In this document: in pieces, positions 1 through 13,184 of the stretch | Numbering within the stretch: the stretch's first letter is position 1 | Layout: every line of letters begins with the position of its first letter | Assembly (NCBI GenBank): GCA_905221605.1 | Contig: CAJNDS010001924.1 | Location: forward strand, 456,001-520,000 | Length of the DNA stretch: 64,000 nucleotides | Direction of reading: 5' to 3' | From: Symbiodinium natans | Taxonomy: Eukaryota; Sar; Dinophyceae; Suessiales; Symbiodiniaceae | The notes under the pieces: model-generated | Seen by the model: only the letters and a program-made list of their open reading frames with translations | Database searches by the model: none | Told to the model about the DNA's origin: nothing | Program-made: the position numbers and the translations under genes

Positions 1-742
1 AAACCCAAAACCTTAAACCCACCCCGTTTAAGAAGGGGACACCTGAAGAAACACTAGCTCTAGACCCTAAAACGAGAACCTGAATAGCTCCTTACCCTAA
101 GCCCTTCATAAATAAGCTGAGTGTATCTCAAAAATGAGAAAAGGAACCACTTGGTGGCTCAGCGGCACTCTTTTTTTTTTTGCCCACTTTGGGGTTCTGG
201 CTTTCGCCCTCTTCTTTAGACCTGCAATCAGAGCCCAAATCCCTGGTAGCCCAGTGGTACCCTTTTCCCTTTTTTGGTTCAAGACTCCTTTGCAAAGCAA
301 GCAACTCAAAACAAGGGTGCCCTTATTAGAAGATGGTTACTGGGCTACCAAGCACCTCTCATGTTGCCAAGCCGCAACCCTTTTGGGCTTATGGCTTGCC
401 AGGGGTTTGGGGTGTAGAGTTTAGGGTTAGGGTTTAGGGAAGTATGGTTTAGGGGGTGAGATGAGCAAGACCTTTCTGCCGGCCTTAGGTAACTCATACA
501 CAAGGGTTGGCTCTAATTCTGAACCCCTAAAACCTCAGCTCTACGCCTGCTTGTGTTCCCGAAGCCCTAAGCCCTAAGCCCCAAACACTAAGCCCTAAAC
601 CCCAGACCCGGCCCTGAGCCCCCGTGTTTTGTTTCCCTCTATGGTTGGCAGGGAAAGCCCAAAATGGGGTTTAGGGTTTAGGGTCAAGGGCTCACGGGGT
701 TTAGGATTTAGGGTTTGGGTGTTTAGTTTACTAATAGCTCAG
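1..742. other. Left-edge non-coding stretch with telomere-like tracts
   Basis: Short TTTAGGG and CCCTAAA runs are mixed with unique sequence, and one small palindromic element lies at 245-350. I see no exon with convincing splice sites and coding character here. The open frame on the + strand from 134 is partly repeat translation and has no recognisable domain. Confidence 0.5.
245..350. repeat. Dispersed palindromic element, family A
   Basis: The ends are inverted: GGTAGCCCAGTGGTACCC at the left and GGTTACTGGGCTACC at the right, with an inner AAGGGTGCCC-type motif. Related copies lie at 15160-15251, 27719-27818 and 47891-48002. About 100 bp, inverted ends and no coding capacity make it MITE-like. 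No target-site duplication is obvious. Confidence 0.7.
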
Positions 743-1092
743 GAAGAAGGCTATACCTCCAGTGCCGCGCCAGAGACTGTCCGGAGGTAACGAGCCCTAT
801 GCAAGCTGGGGAGATGTTGGCACCTGCCTCAGATCTCAGCAGGTTTTAGAGCTCCAGGGTTTGGCTGTTTTTTTGGTTTAGGGGTCAGGGTCTAGAGTTA
901 GGGGTTTGCGGATTGGGGGTTCAGGGTTTGGGGTTTATGGGTTTAAGGTTGCTTGTGCGAAGTTTTCTACGCAGGCTCATGCGCCCTAATCCCGAAACCC
1001 TAAACCCTAACCCCTAAACCTTAACCCTGCACCCTAAACCGCTCCTCAGCCCTGAAGCCCTTGAATTTCATTGAATACGGCCCACGGACAGG
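743..1092 (+). CDS. Candidate upstream exons, function unknown
   Basis: Two short blocks look like exons. Block 743-786 follows an AG and is followed by GTAACG; it reads EEGYTSSAAPETVR. Block 1050-1092 follows CCTCAG and precedes GTGAAG; it reads LKPLNFIEYGPRTG. Both have intact frames, non-repeat composition and plausible splice sites, and lie upstream of the first cold-shock exon on the same strand, so they may encode its N-terminal part. Unlike most exons here, the first is preceded by G-rich rather than C-rich heptamers. No domain is recognised. Confidence 0.35.
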
Positions 1093-1761
1093 GTGAAGGA
1101 GCTAGGAAGGGTTTAGGGTTCAGGGTTCAGGGTTTAGGGTTTACAGGCAGGCTTTTGAAGGGCCCTTGGGATAGTTTCTCTTCGTCTCTCTTTTGGGAAG
1201 GATCTTCTTCAGAAAGCTCTAAACCCTAATTTCAACCCTAAACCCTAAGCTCTAAACTTCGTGGCCCTAACCCTAAACCCTTAACATTTTTTCTTGTTGT
1301 TTAGTGCAATGTTTGCCCTATAAAGACACCAACTCCCAATAAAGGGTGCCCAAGCAATAGTATGGTTTCTACTACATAAGCATGTCAGGTCTTGTTGCTT
1401 TGGGGGGGGGGGGGGGGGGAGGAGGGTGACGCTATGTTAGGTCAAAGATTTAGCCTCTTGATGTTTTTACGTTGGAGCCCTAGACCGTTTAGGGTTTAGG
1501 GTTTAGGGCTGATAAATAGGGAGGGTTTAGGGTTTTCGGCTAGGTTTTTATACGGTTGAGGGCTTCAGGGTTCCAGGGTTTGGGATTTGTGGGGTATCTT
1601 TACGGTTCAAGCTGCTGAGGTTTTAGGGGCTTTCAGTGCAGATCCACAGCCCCCTTTGAACCAAAGTTGACGTAAAGCAGCTATAATGCCCTTCTTGCCC
1701 CAAATCCTAAACCCTAAACCCTAAACCCTAAAAAGTGTCAATGCCCCCTTCTGCACTGCAG

Positions 1762-3045
1762 TACGGGACCGTGCGGCGATACAACCCGAACAAAGGCCTC
1801 TCGTCCACGGCAGCATCGGGTTCGGAAGTTCCAGGTTCTGAACACCGTACACCCCCAGGTGCTAAGCGGTTTGGGGTGTAGGGTTTAGGGTTTAGGGTTT
1901 AGGGTTTCGGGTTTAGGGTTTAGGGTTTAGGGTTTAGGTCCTCCACCCCGCACGCCCTTTACCCCTAAACCTCTCAACACCAAGCCCTCAAAGCATGAGG
2001 TTTGCGCAGCCTAAGCCGTATACAACCCTGACACCAAACCCCTAACGCCTGGAGCCCACGTCCCCGATCGTTGCAGCATAAAATCCCAACCTTCAGAAGA
2101 CCAATCCCCTTCTGAACCTGATCATCAACGCAAACCCTAAACCGTTAACCCTACACGCTGACAAGCTTGTCCTGAAACCTTTGGGAGTCAAGGTTTTAGC
2201 GCTTTTGGCCCTAAACCCTAAAATTCTCTTGGGGCGTTGAAAGGTCCAATCCCTTGAGGTTTGGGGTGCAGGCTTTCGGGCTTTTAGTCCATTCGAGGTT
2301 TGATTTCTGTTTTTTGGGGGTTTCGGGTTTAGGGTTCAGGGTGTTCAGGGTTTGGAGTTTAGGGTTTAGGCTTTCGAGGCTTTATTCCTGGGATGTCGCC
2401 TCCCCTCAACCCCAGCTCGCCCTGGGTTCTTCAAGGCGGTCCTCCCCTCGGCTCTGGTAGGAAGTGCCAGCAACATCCAGGCTTCACTGTTTGAAGTCTG
2501 TGACCTTTTTTAGGCACCTTGTGTTTGGGGCCTTGCATGCCAGAAACCCCAAATGGGCTCTACGGCCGAACTAAAGTCCTGCGTGTATATAGGGTTCAGG
2601 CCCGAAAAGCCACGAATCCTCAACCCCTCACAAACCCCTAAGGCCCAAACCCTTGAATCCTCTCAGCCAAACCCTAAACCCTAAACCCTAAACCCCAAAC
2701 CCTAAACCCTGAACCCTGGACCCTAAACCCTGAACCCTAAACCCGAAACCCTAACCCCTTCACCGCCAGGCTTCGGTTTCCTCGCGGTGGAGGGTCGCTC
2801 GCAGGCGAGACCTATATGAGTGTTGATGTAAAGGGTTCAGGTTTTAGGGTGTAGGGTCTAGGTTTTAGGGTTCCTGTGAGTTTAGGGCTCCTATGGGGTT
2901 TTGAAGTTTGATGCGAGGAGTTGGATTGTTTCGGAAACATGCATCTTGCTCGACTACCATATCTTGTCCCCCCCCCGCCCACGCTGGATGGTTTACATCA
3001 CTGTTTTAGTTGAGTCTATTTGTAGTATTTTGTGAGGAGGGCGCA

Positions 3046-3079
<34 letters not shown>

Positions 3080-6000
3080 GTTTTTCTTCGTGGGTTTGTT
3101 GAATTGTCTGTGTTCGGGAGCTGGGTGGTCGGGTGGTTGCCTCATATCGATATTGCTCCCTTGGCTCATGGGTTCCATTGCGCCATTCCGTTGCTCTGTC
3201 GAGCTGCCTTTGTATAGATGCCATATCGAGGCTTCGAGCGTTCAACGGAGGGTTTAGAGTCCGTCTGTCCTCTCAAGATACTTCCGCTCAAGGAGTTATG
3301 GTACAAACTTATTCTGGCCCTTGGATGCTAGATGCCGCCATGGGTTTGGCAACCAGGTACTTGGAGGTTTATGGTACTTAGTAACCCAATTGCTACTATA
3401 TACTATACTTGTAACCCAATTATAACCCCATTGGGGTACTTAAGGGCCTTACAAGTGGGGTATACCTAACGTTTAATTGGGTTGCTAAGTACCCCGAACC
3501 TCCAAGTAGAGCACGCCCCCCAGATCTTGGCAGGGACGTGGGATCGGCAGCGCTAGTGCTGGAACAAATGAATAGCTTGGGATGTTCCCCCTTGTCCGAA
3601 CAGTGCTTTATAGGGATTGTCGTACCCCCTAACATAATCCCAATTAAGGACTGCTAGTATAAGGGTGAAAACCCCCTGACACGAAGACAGATTTTGGATC
3701 ACGCCGAACGCCTTTTTGTGAAACCTTTTTTTGCGCACGTCCTTCTGAAGCCCAAAGAAGAACGATGGAATCAACAGCCGATGCTGGTTGAGCTGCGCAA
3801 GCGCTCACCAGGGTGCATAGTTGCTGCCCTAGAAGCCTCGCTTATGTTGAGGCTGCAAGTGTTCCGCTCACAGCTCTGCATGAACCCCACAGGCCTTAAA
3901 CCCTGCCTGCTATTGCACATCCTGACATGCCAGTGGTGCAGGATGTGACAGGGTTTAGGGTTTAGGGTTTAGGATTTAGGGTTTATGTTTTTAAAATTAG
4001 GTTTAGGGTTTAGGGTTTAGGGATTAGGGTTTAGGGTTTAGGGTTTAGGGTTTGGTGCAGGATGTTTACTTCCAGAAGAAAGACCTGCCGGCCGAGCATC
4101 AGGCACCTGCCGGGTTGAGTGCCCTAATCCCCCACCCCCACCGACTCCTGGATTTTTCAGCCTCGTTGCTTCAGGCTTAGTGCAAGGGTTTAGGGTTTAG
4201 GGTTTAGGGTTTAGGGTTTAGGGTTTAGGGTTTAGGGTTTAGGGTTTAGGGTTTAGGGTTTAGGGTTTAGGGTTTAGGGTTTAGGGTTTAGGGTTTAGGG
4301 GAGTTTTGGGTAGTTTAGGGTAGTTTCGGGTTAGGGGTTTGAATTTCTTCTTGCAAAAGTACATGCGGCTGCGACAATATGTGTGAAAAGTGATCATTCA
4401 GTATTTAGTATTGGGTTTTGCGCAGGGTCTTTCGCGTGAACGCTCACACAAAGACCTAAACTTTGAGTACATGCTGAACCGCAGTTGGCCTCCGTAAACC
4501 CAACCCCTAGCCCCTAACCCGTAACCCCTAAAACCCCTACATCCGTAAACCTAAACCCCGAAACCCTAAACCCCAAGCCCCAAATCCTAAACCCGAAACC
4601 CTTCCCCTAAGCCGTGGGCAACGAAGCCGTACCATGGCTTCCAGCTATCCATTGGCACGTGTGTCAACGTTGGCCTGGAAGCCTCATGGGGCCTCATGGC
4701 TCTTCAGCTCCCCCTCCCCCGCCGAAAGAAAGCAAAGCGATGTATGTATGTATGTATGCATGCATGCATGTATGCATGTATATACATATTCGAACATACA
4801 TATGTACAACTGTGTATATATGTATATAGATACAGATATGTATTAAAAAAAAAAAACATAGACAAACAATGTGTTCATTTTGTTTCAAATATGTGTTTGT
4901 GTACTGTAAGAGTGCATAGATGGTACTGAAAGTGCCTTGCATCCTAAAAACTTACCGCTGAACCCCAACATGGCTAAGGCACTGTCACCCTAAAGCACGA
5001 CAGCCCGAAGCTACTTGGGGTTTAGGGTTTAGGGTTTAGGGTCTCGTGTGGAGGAATCTTCGGGCTTGGATGGCGCGCAGGCAGCGGGATCTGTGTGGCT
5101 TGCTGAAGGTTCGGGTGATGTTGGGTTTAGGGCTTTGGGTTGAGGGTTGAGGTCTTCACTGCTTAGGGTTGCCGTTTTGTTTCTGACCCTTTTAGGCCGT
5201 GTAGGGGTTTAGGGGTTGCGGGCGTAGGCTTAATGCCCAAACCCTAGCCCCCTGATCTGCCCAGTGCTGAAAGCCGGAGTCGCCGACTCCTGAGCAAGAG
5301 TGATGGTAAACCCTAAGGCCTAAACCTGAAACCCTCAGCCAAAAACAAACTGGCTCATCATCTCAACTGGGCCACCCCTTTGTCACATGGGGGAGCTCTC
5401 CGGCATCATTGCCTGTTTTTTATTGCCGAGCGGGCTCAAGTTAGGGTTTAGGGTTTAGGGTTTAGGGTTTAGGGTTTAGGGTTTAGGGTTTAGGGTTTAG
5501 GGTTTAGGGCTGTTGACATTTTTGGGTTAAATTATTCCACTATCGTGTCATTCTACTGTTATACAAGTATATTATTATTGTTTTTTGCTTTCTTAATCAT
5601 AATACAATTGTATATTCTTACATTACTACATGTTTATATGACTATGTTCTTTTTCTTATAATATGTTTATTAGCAACTTATGAACTTACAAGCTGTTTCT
5701 ATTATCATATTTCCAGGGCTTCAGACCTCAAGTTTGCGGGCTGCTCCCTAAACCCTAAACCCTAAACCCTAAACCCTAAACCCTAAACCCTAAACCCTAA
5801 ACCGGGGTTTGGAGCTTCGGGCTTAGTGCTCTGCAGCATCAAGTGTGTAAGCTATCGACTCGGTATTCTGCTAAGGCAACGCCTCACGAGAATGAGCCCG
5901 ACATGCCAGCCCCCCAACACCTTAAAAGCCTATTCCGCAAAACCCTTTTTTAAAAAATGAAAATACAAAAATAGGTTTAGGGTTTAGGGTTTAGGGATTG

Positions 6001-6751
6001 GGGTTTAGGGTTTAGGGTTTAGGGTTGAGGGTTGAGGGTTTAGGGTTTAGGGTTTAGGGTTCAGGGTGCAAGCCCGCCAACCTGGAATCCCCCAAAACGC
6101 TCCAGCAACCAGGGCTTTGCATATATAAGTCCTGGGGCCTACGCTGAAGGCGTCGACAGCTGTAGGGTGTAGAGTTTAGGGCTTAGGACCCAGGTTTAGG
6201 ACCTTAAGAGCTTTTGGGTGTTTAGGGCGTAAGGGTGGTTTTTTGGACCGTAGGGTTTCGGGCTCTTCGGACTTTGAGGCTTCTAGGCTATTTTGGTGGG
6301 ATAACTCAGGGCGGCCGTTTAGGGTCCAGTTGTTTTCTCTGCGTTTGGGCGGTCCGGGCTTGAATTTCTCCAAGCAGCAGACGCCTTAGACCTGAAACCC
6401 CGAAAGCTCTAAAAGCCTAAGCCCTTCGACCCGAAACTCCTCAAACCCTAAGCCCCTGCACCCTACATCCCTAACTATCCTAAGCCCTCAGACCCTACTG
6501 TCCAAAAACTTAAATTTCGACTCCTAAACCCCTGAGAACGGCAAAGCCCAAATTCCCAATCCCGGAACCCTAAACCCTGGCCCTAAAACCCTATCAACTC
6601 TAAAACCGAAACCCTAAACCCGAAACCCGAAACCCTAAACCCTAAACCCTAAACCCTAAAGCCAAAGCTCTTGCTGCCCCAAACTCCCCAAGTCTCCTGG
6701 CAGTTTCAGTTCAGTGTCACCATTTCATCGGCGAACAAGCCGCAGGCCCAG
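1762..6751 (+). CDS. Cold-shock-domain protein, gene 1 (split exons)
   Basis: Four exons together give most of a cold-shock domain, a five-stranded OB fold that binds single-stranded RNA or DNA. Exon 1762-1795 reads GTVRRYNPNK after YG (strand 1). Exon 2770-2804 reads GFGFLAVEGRSQ, containing the aromatic RNP1-type motif. Exon 4061-4102 reads DVYFQKKDLPAEHQ (the RNP2-like strand 3). Exon 6704-6751 reads FQFSVTISSANKPQAQ (strands 4-5, with the typical KPQA). The first junction joins in phase 1 (AAAG|GC to AG|GC); the next is phase 0. All four donors are GC. About 12 residues expected between AEHQ and FQFSV are unresolved; candidate exons lie at 5265-6113. Known role of the family: RNA chaperone or translation and transcription modulator. 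Compare the second copy at 18911-20999, whose introns interrupt the fold at matching points. Start and end of the gene are not certain. Confidence 0.8.
3358..3509. repeat. Dispersed palindromic element, family B
   Basis: Left end TACTTGGAGGTTTATGGTAC and right end GTACCCCGAACCTCCAAGTA are inverted copies. The interior has repeated AACCCAATTAT and TTAAGGGGCTTATAAGTGGG-like blocks. Other copies: 16828-17026, 29407-29533, 35220-35308, 36743-36877, 40322-40468, 43726-43947, 59247-59713 and 59776-59918, plus fragments at 7797-8015, 55699-55812 and 62105-62134. This is the most abundant MITE-like family in the window. Confidence 0.85.
3578..3680. repeat. Dispersed element, family E
   Basis: It begins GGGATGTTCCCCCTTGTCCG and ends with AAGGACTGCTAGTATAAGGG. 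A second copy with the same start and end lies at 18760-18872. It is non-coding and about 100 bp long. Confidence 0.6.
4186..4301. repeat. TTTAGGG tandem array
   Basis: About 16 nearly perfect TTTAGGG units lie downstream of the third cold-shock exon. It is an interstitial telomere-type tract, not a chromosome end, because coding and unique sequence continue on both sides. Confidence 0.95.
4739..4840. repeat. TGTA/TGCA and TATA microsatellite
   Basis: Simple tetranucleotide TGTA/TGCA repeats grade into TATA-rich sequence. Open frames crossing it (repeated Tyr, Cys, Met, His) are repeat translations. Confidence 0.85.
5265..6113 (+). CDS. Candidate extra exons inside cold-shock gene 1
   Basis: Four small blocks have exon-like borders. 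5265-5305 (after CCCAG, before GTAAAC) reads AESRSRRLLSKSD. 5717-5739 follows TTTCCAG and precedes GC. 5832 onward is a block of about 10 nt (CATCAAGTGT) ending at GTAAGC. 6073-6113 follows an AG, precedes GC, and reads PANLESPKTLQQP or, in the phase that fits a GC donor, RQPGIPQNAPATR. They lie exactly where the cold-shock domain lacks its strand 3-4 loop. Phases do not settle which are used, so each is tentative. Confidence 0.3.
5441..5511. repeat. TTTAGGG tandem array
   Basis: About ten TTTAGGG units end abruptly at a markedly AT-rich block. A matching CCCTAAA array starts near 5750, so the AT-rich block sits between inverted telomere-like arms. Confidence 0.95.
5514..5714. other. AT-rich island between inverted heptamer arrays
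   Basis: About 200 bp of strongly AT-rich sequence, unlike its G- and C-rich surroundings, with no open frame. It is flanked by TTTAGGG units on the left and, after about 35 bp, CCCTAAA units on the right. It ends at TTTCCAG, a plausible acceptor. It may be an intron loop or an insertion. Confidence 0.5.
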
Positions 6752-6768
6752 GCCTGCGAGTTGGGGGA

Positions 6769-7115
6769 GGTTTAGGGTTTACAGGGTTTACAGGGTTTAG
6801 AGTAAGGCTTTAGGCTTAGAGCCTTAGGGGTTTAGGGTTTATAGGTTTATAGGGTTTATAGGGTTTATAGGGTTTACAGGGTTTACAGGGTTTTCAGGGG
6901 TTAGGGTTTCTAGGGTTTTTGGGTTTATAGGGTTTACAGGGTTTACAGGGTTTACAGGGTTTAGGGTTTTCAGTGTTTGTAGGATTTGCAGGATGTGTAC
7001 GGTGCGAGTTGGAGTTGGGGGTTGGGGGAGGGTTTATGGGGTTTGTAGGTTTTGCTGGCTTTGTAGGATTTGTTGGGTTTATAGGGTTTCTCGGGTTTAT
7101 AGGGTCTAGGTTTTA
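6769..7115. repeat. Degenerate TTTACAGGG/TTTATAGGG tract
   Basis: Heptamer-derived units expanded to nonamers by CA or TA between TTTA and GGG, locally homogenised (runs of TTTATAGGG, then TTTACAGGG). It is a different variant from the neighbouring TTTAGGG tracts, which suggests local amplification. Confidence 0.85.
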
Positions 7116-7796
7116 AGGTTTAGGGATGTTTGGGGTTTAGGGTTTAGAGATATAGTCTTCAGGGTTTCTTGTTTAGGGTGCACTCGAATGTATGGGCCCA
7201 TGTATTCTGGTACCCTAAGCTCTATACAATATGCTACAAAATGGAGGGTGCGGGAGGGTCCAGAACTTAAAAAGGCCATGGTTTGGACATAGAGTGAACC
7301 CTAAACCCTATATAAGACCTAGAGAGTCTCTCAATTACATGCTCTGGTACTTCCCCGCGAAGCAAGTAAATTGAATAGTGGCATGATTTTGCACAATCAC
7401 CTTCCCTGATTGTTGTTCACGAAAGAAGCCACCAACAATCCCCCCCGTGAGACTGGTGGGCGGGGCTGGACTCCAAATATCTACGTCAACAGTGGGCTCC
7501 CCACCCACCCCCCACCCAAACCCAGTCCTTGATGTTCATGTAGGCGCCCGAAACCGTAAACTCAAAACTGCAAAGCCTAGCCCGAATCCTTTAACCCCCA
7601 CCCTCCCAAAACCCTAAACCCTAAACTCCTAAACCCTAAACCCTAAACCCGAAACCCTAAACCCTAAACCCTAACCCCCCCCCCCAAAAAAAAAAAAAAA
7701 AAAAGAGTTGATAAAAGTTCTAGGGGCTACTCGAGAACTCTTGCCGGTTCTCACCTTCCTTGCGGTTCTGAGATCCTTGTGTACAACCTGCCCACC

Positions 7797-8015
7797 CGCT
7801 TGGAGGTTCAGGGTACTTAGTAGCCCGATTATTATCACCCTAAGGCTCCAAATAGCCCAAAGTCGGTACTATGTATAGACTTTAGACCCCACTGTAGGTA
7901 TTATTTGTATACTTGGAGCCCTAGGGTTATTATAAGTGTAGTTAGAACCCGCGAGGAATCCCCTTAAGTACCCGAATTGGCTTATACTTGGGTTTTATAA
8001 ATACAGTTGTAATTG
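7797..8015. repeat. Degenerate family B element
   Basis: It starts with CTTGGAGGTTCAGGGTACTT and later contains TTAAGTACCCGAATTGG and a TTATAAGTGTAGTTA block in reverse order. It looks like a rearranged or diverged copy directly upstream of the 8025 exon. Confidence 0.5.
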
Positions 8016-8024
8016 GGGCGTCAG

Positions 8025-8222
8025 CATAGGCGTGGCGTGGGCACACTTGCCACTCCGTACCAAACGCCATCAGGGCGTGCCCTGAGCATTGACGACCTTG
8101 AGCAGGAGCTGACCAATGCGCCACCCATCCAACTTCAAGATCAAACAGATGAACAGGCTGTGGCGATCATGAGTGATGGGAAGGAGAAGGGCGAGACCCC
8201 TGCCAGATTGAGTCTGACGTGA
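8025..8222 (+). CDS. Probable terminal exon, possibly of cold-shock gene 1
   Basis: A 198-nt open block follows GGCGTCAG and ends at a TGA (8220-8222). In phase 0 it reads HRRGVGTLATPYQTP at the start, SIDDLEQELTNAPPIQLQ in the middle and KEKGETPARLSLT at the end. Its composition (Glu, Gln, Asp, mixed) is unlike any repeat translation here. Phase 0 matches the phase-0 donor of the last cold-shock exon at 6751, so it may encode an acidic C-terminal tail; intermediate exons cannot be excluded. No known domain is seen. Confidence 0.5.
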   Translation, partial: HRRGVGTLATPYQTPSGRALSIDDLEQELTNAPPIQLQDQTDEQAVAIMSDGKEKGETPARLSLT

Positions 8223-8274
8223 TCGCAAAGCGTGTCGAATCGAGGAAGGAGACCGCTTCATACCAAGATTCCTC

Positions 8275-8350
8275 TTTGGGGGTCCCCTGAAGGGGATGCC
8301 ATTGTATTTGGGGTATAAAGGGGGTACCCCTATTTTGAGATATGCCCCTA
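8275..8350. repeat. Dispersed element, family F
   Basis: GGGGGTCCCCTGAAGGGGAT and GGGGTACCCCTATT blocks are shared with 12205-12290 in the same order. A shorter related piece (AGGGGTACCCC) lies near 58419. Palindromic GGGGTACCCC and GGGGTCCCC cores suggest a small fold-back element. Confidence 0.55.
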
Positions 8351-8388
8351 AACCCTCAACCCTGGCCTGTACAAACCCACTGTGGCAG

Positions 8389-10405
<2,017 letters not shown>

Positions 10406-10835
10406 GTCCCATTTTCCACGACTCTACGTTCCCACTTTAGGCCCCGTTCCATGAAGACGTATTCCCTAACTTGCAGCAAGTATCCGTAACCTGTTTAAGG
10501 GTTATTGGCATCAGCCTTAATTACTCCCTGTATCTGCAACCCCTAAACGCCAAACCGAAATTCCCAAACCGAAGAATTAGATTTAGGGGAGCGCCTGCGC
10601 AAAAATGAGATCTGAGGTTCGAAGGTTTGCTTGTTCAAAACCCAAGCAAACCTGAAACGCTCGCTGCGAACTTGGAGCAAAGGGTTTCAGGTGCTGGGCT
10701 TTCCGGTTTTAGAGTTTAGGGTTTCGGGTCAGTAGCCCCCAACCCTAAATTCCTAAACCTAAACCCAAAACCCTGAACCCAAAACCCTCAACGCAAAACC
10801 CTAGACCTTGTCAACCCTACACTGTACATTTGAAG

Positions 10836-11256
10836 AGGACCGCCGGCAGCCTCGCCGGTTGTGGTGAGTCCGATGAAAAGGCTGGACACCCTGAAAGAAC
10901 CCTAAGTTTGGGATAACATGCCCGGAAGTCTAAACTTTGTCTCAATCCACGTTTTGTAGGTTTAGGGTTTGTAGTTTTTGGGTTTTGGGTTTTTAGGATT
11001 TGCAGGGTTTGCAGGGCTTTTGCTTTTGGTTTAGGGTTTGTAGGGTTTGTAGGGTTTGTATGTTTTTGTAGGGCTTGTAGGGTTTTGTAGGATTTGTAGG
11101 GTTTGTGGGGTTTTGTAGGGTTTTGGGTGTAGGCTTTGGCGGGTTTGTAGGGTTTTGGGAATTGCGCAGCCCCTCTTTCGGATAGAGACCATCAAGGCAT
11201 ATGGGCTATAACACCCTCAGGAGATCGTCCGCAAGGCAGCTAATTGTTCGTGTACG
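10836..11256 (+). CDS. Candidate exons downstream of the six-exon chain
   Basis: Block 10836-10863 follows GAAG, ends at a strong GTGAGT donor and reads DRRQPRRLW in the phase left by the exon ending at 10405. Block 11221-11256 follows CCCTCAG and precedes GT; it reads EIVRKAANCSCT in phase 0 or RSSARQLIVR in the phase following 10863. A degenerate TTTGTAGGG tract (10960-11165) lies between them. Function is unknown. Confidence 0.3.
10960..11165. repeat. Degenerate TTTGTAGGG tract
   Basis: A run of TTTGTAGGG and TTTTGTAGGG units, another locally dominant variant of the heptamer. No coding content is seen. Confidence 0.8.
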
Positions 11257-11399
11257 GTGGCGCCAGGGTGGTTTAGAGTTTAGGGTTCAGGGTTCAGGAT
11301 TTAGGGATACCATAAACCCTAAACCCTACACCCTAAACCCGAAACCCTAGGCGCATGCCCAAATCCCTAACTTCCCAACATGGCATGGGAGCAGGGAAG

Positions 11400-12148
11400 C
11401 TTCATCATATAGTATACATAAATTAAACACACACACACACAGAGGCAGATTTAGAGATGTCTTTCCGAGTAGATGCATATGTATATCCAGATGTATAGAC
11501 ACATACATATAGACATATGCGCACATCTAGCCAACTCTTCTGTCAACACTGTATACAGAGCTAAAAGACACAAATGGGTGTTGATCATAAGGTCCTTGTA
11601 AGAGATTTTATGTGAAAACCTACATCTCAAGGATGTAATTAGAAGTGTCCGCGAAAGATCCGCGAAGAGGGTGTGCGAAAGTGATTTTTTGTTGGCGAAA
11701 GTTTTGACGTAAGGCGCCTGTTTGCTATGCATCTGTGGCATAAGGCTCGCTCTCGTACGCCCAGCTGGCTCAAAGCCTCCGTCGGACCACACGACACGCA
11801 GCGAGGGTCTAGGGTTTACTTTTAGTGCTCAGGGCTTGAGGATTTAGGATTTAGGAAATCGGTTTCCGAAAGTCTAGAATTTTGCGAAAGACTGGCGCAA
11901 TCTCCGCGAAAGTCCCGTGAAAGTCTAACGTATCCCATGAAGGGCCCAGCCCACGTGGCATTTGCTCAAGAAGTGTGCAGGTGCGTAGCTGTAGTACGTA
12001 GGCGCCAAGGATGTGATTTTAGGTCTTGGGGTTCAGGAGTGCGCGCGCTTAGGCGCGCTGAAGTTCCGCGACAGAAAATTTATTTTTGGCGAAAGATACG
12101 TTTCCGGGACAAAGCAATTTTGATCAACAGCCAAATGTACCTGTACAC

Positions 12149-12180
<32 letters not shown>

Positions 12181-13160
12181 CTATATATATATATATATAT
12201 ATGTACGGGGGTCCTCTTGGGGGTCCCTTTAAGGGGATTCTGATCGACTTGGGGTTTAAAAAGGGGTACCCCTATTGTGGGCAATATAACTAGGTGGGAC
12301 TTTCCCACAACTTTAGCACTTTGTGAGTTTTGGGGTTCCTCTAATTTCATATTAAGGGAGCTAAAAGTTACACTTTTTTTTTGGGGGGGGTTAAAAAGCA
12401 ACCAAAAAAAGTATACATATATATATATATGTAGAAGTACTACAGATGGGGTTGTGCAACAAGCCTGCTCCTCTTAGTTTTGTAGCGCGCATGAGCGCTT
12501 GTCACGGACTCTGTGTGTGTGTGTGACTTGCACAGCGATCCGGAAGAATAGCACCCTGAGCCACCTAAAGCCTAGAGACAGTATTCTCCAAGATGTTGCA
12601 TCTGTGCTGGGGGTAGGGTATCGTGAAGCCGAAGTACCGTAAAGCGATACGAAAGAACAACACGACAACGGCGAGATGGACATAGCAAAATGACCACTCA
12701 TCGTCGTCTAATGGCGCATGACTGAATGCCAATAGTTGTAATGGTTCTGTCCCATTTTGGGTTACCCAATATACTACATAGCAGAACTAGCCATTTTAGC
12801 TTCCCCCGCCCCTACTCCTTGATCCCAAAAACTCGTCTACTGGTGTAATATGCGACAAAGGACTTGCTAAACATTCAGGGAGAAAAGGGGGATTAATCCC
12901 AACAGAAGTATAATCGTAAGGGTTCTCTAAATCTCCCACTGCACATGAGTCCTCATGACACCCCTATGACTTCATGCCTTCAAACAAACCGCTCAATAGC
13001 CTTCAAGACCTCGACAAGCACCTATATGCCGGACTGTCTCAATCTGCTTTGATCTTGCAGAGAGCAAAGAGCCATGATCCGCCTGTATCACACCCCTCAC
13101 AACCCTAAACCCTAAAAAACAAAACCGAAACCCTAAATCCTAAACCCTAAACCCCAATCT
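11400..13160. other. Non-coding stretch with GCGAAAG motifs, microsatellites and element copies
   Basis: It contains a CA run, a TATA-rich microsatellite (12145-12201), many GCGAAAG/CCGAAAG motifs at 11650-12100, a family F copy (12205-12290) and a copy of a CTAAAAGTTA-containing element (12293-12400) that recurs at 13843-13925 and 42040-42140. The stretch 12700-13080 is unique and lacks convincing exons. The reverse-strand frame at 11451-11792 has no recognisable domain. Confidence 0.45.
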
Positions 13161-13184
13161 TGGACTGTAGCCTGATCTGTGCAG

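Noticed and set aside
3006-3245. Poly-Gly and poly-Pro frames around a long G run
   Set aside because: They depend on a homopolymer of about 33 G with uncertain length, and no domain or splice context supports them.
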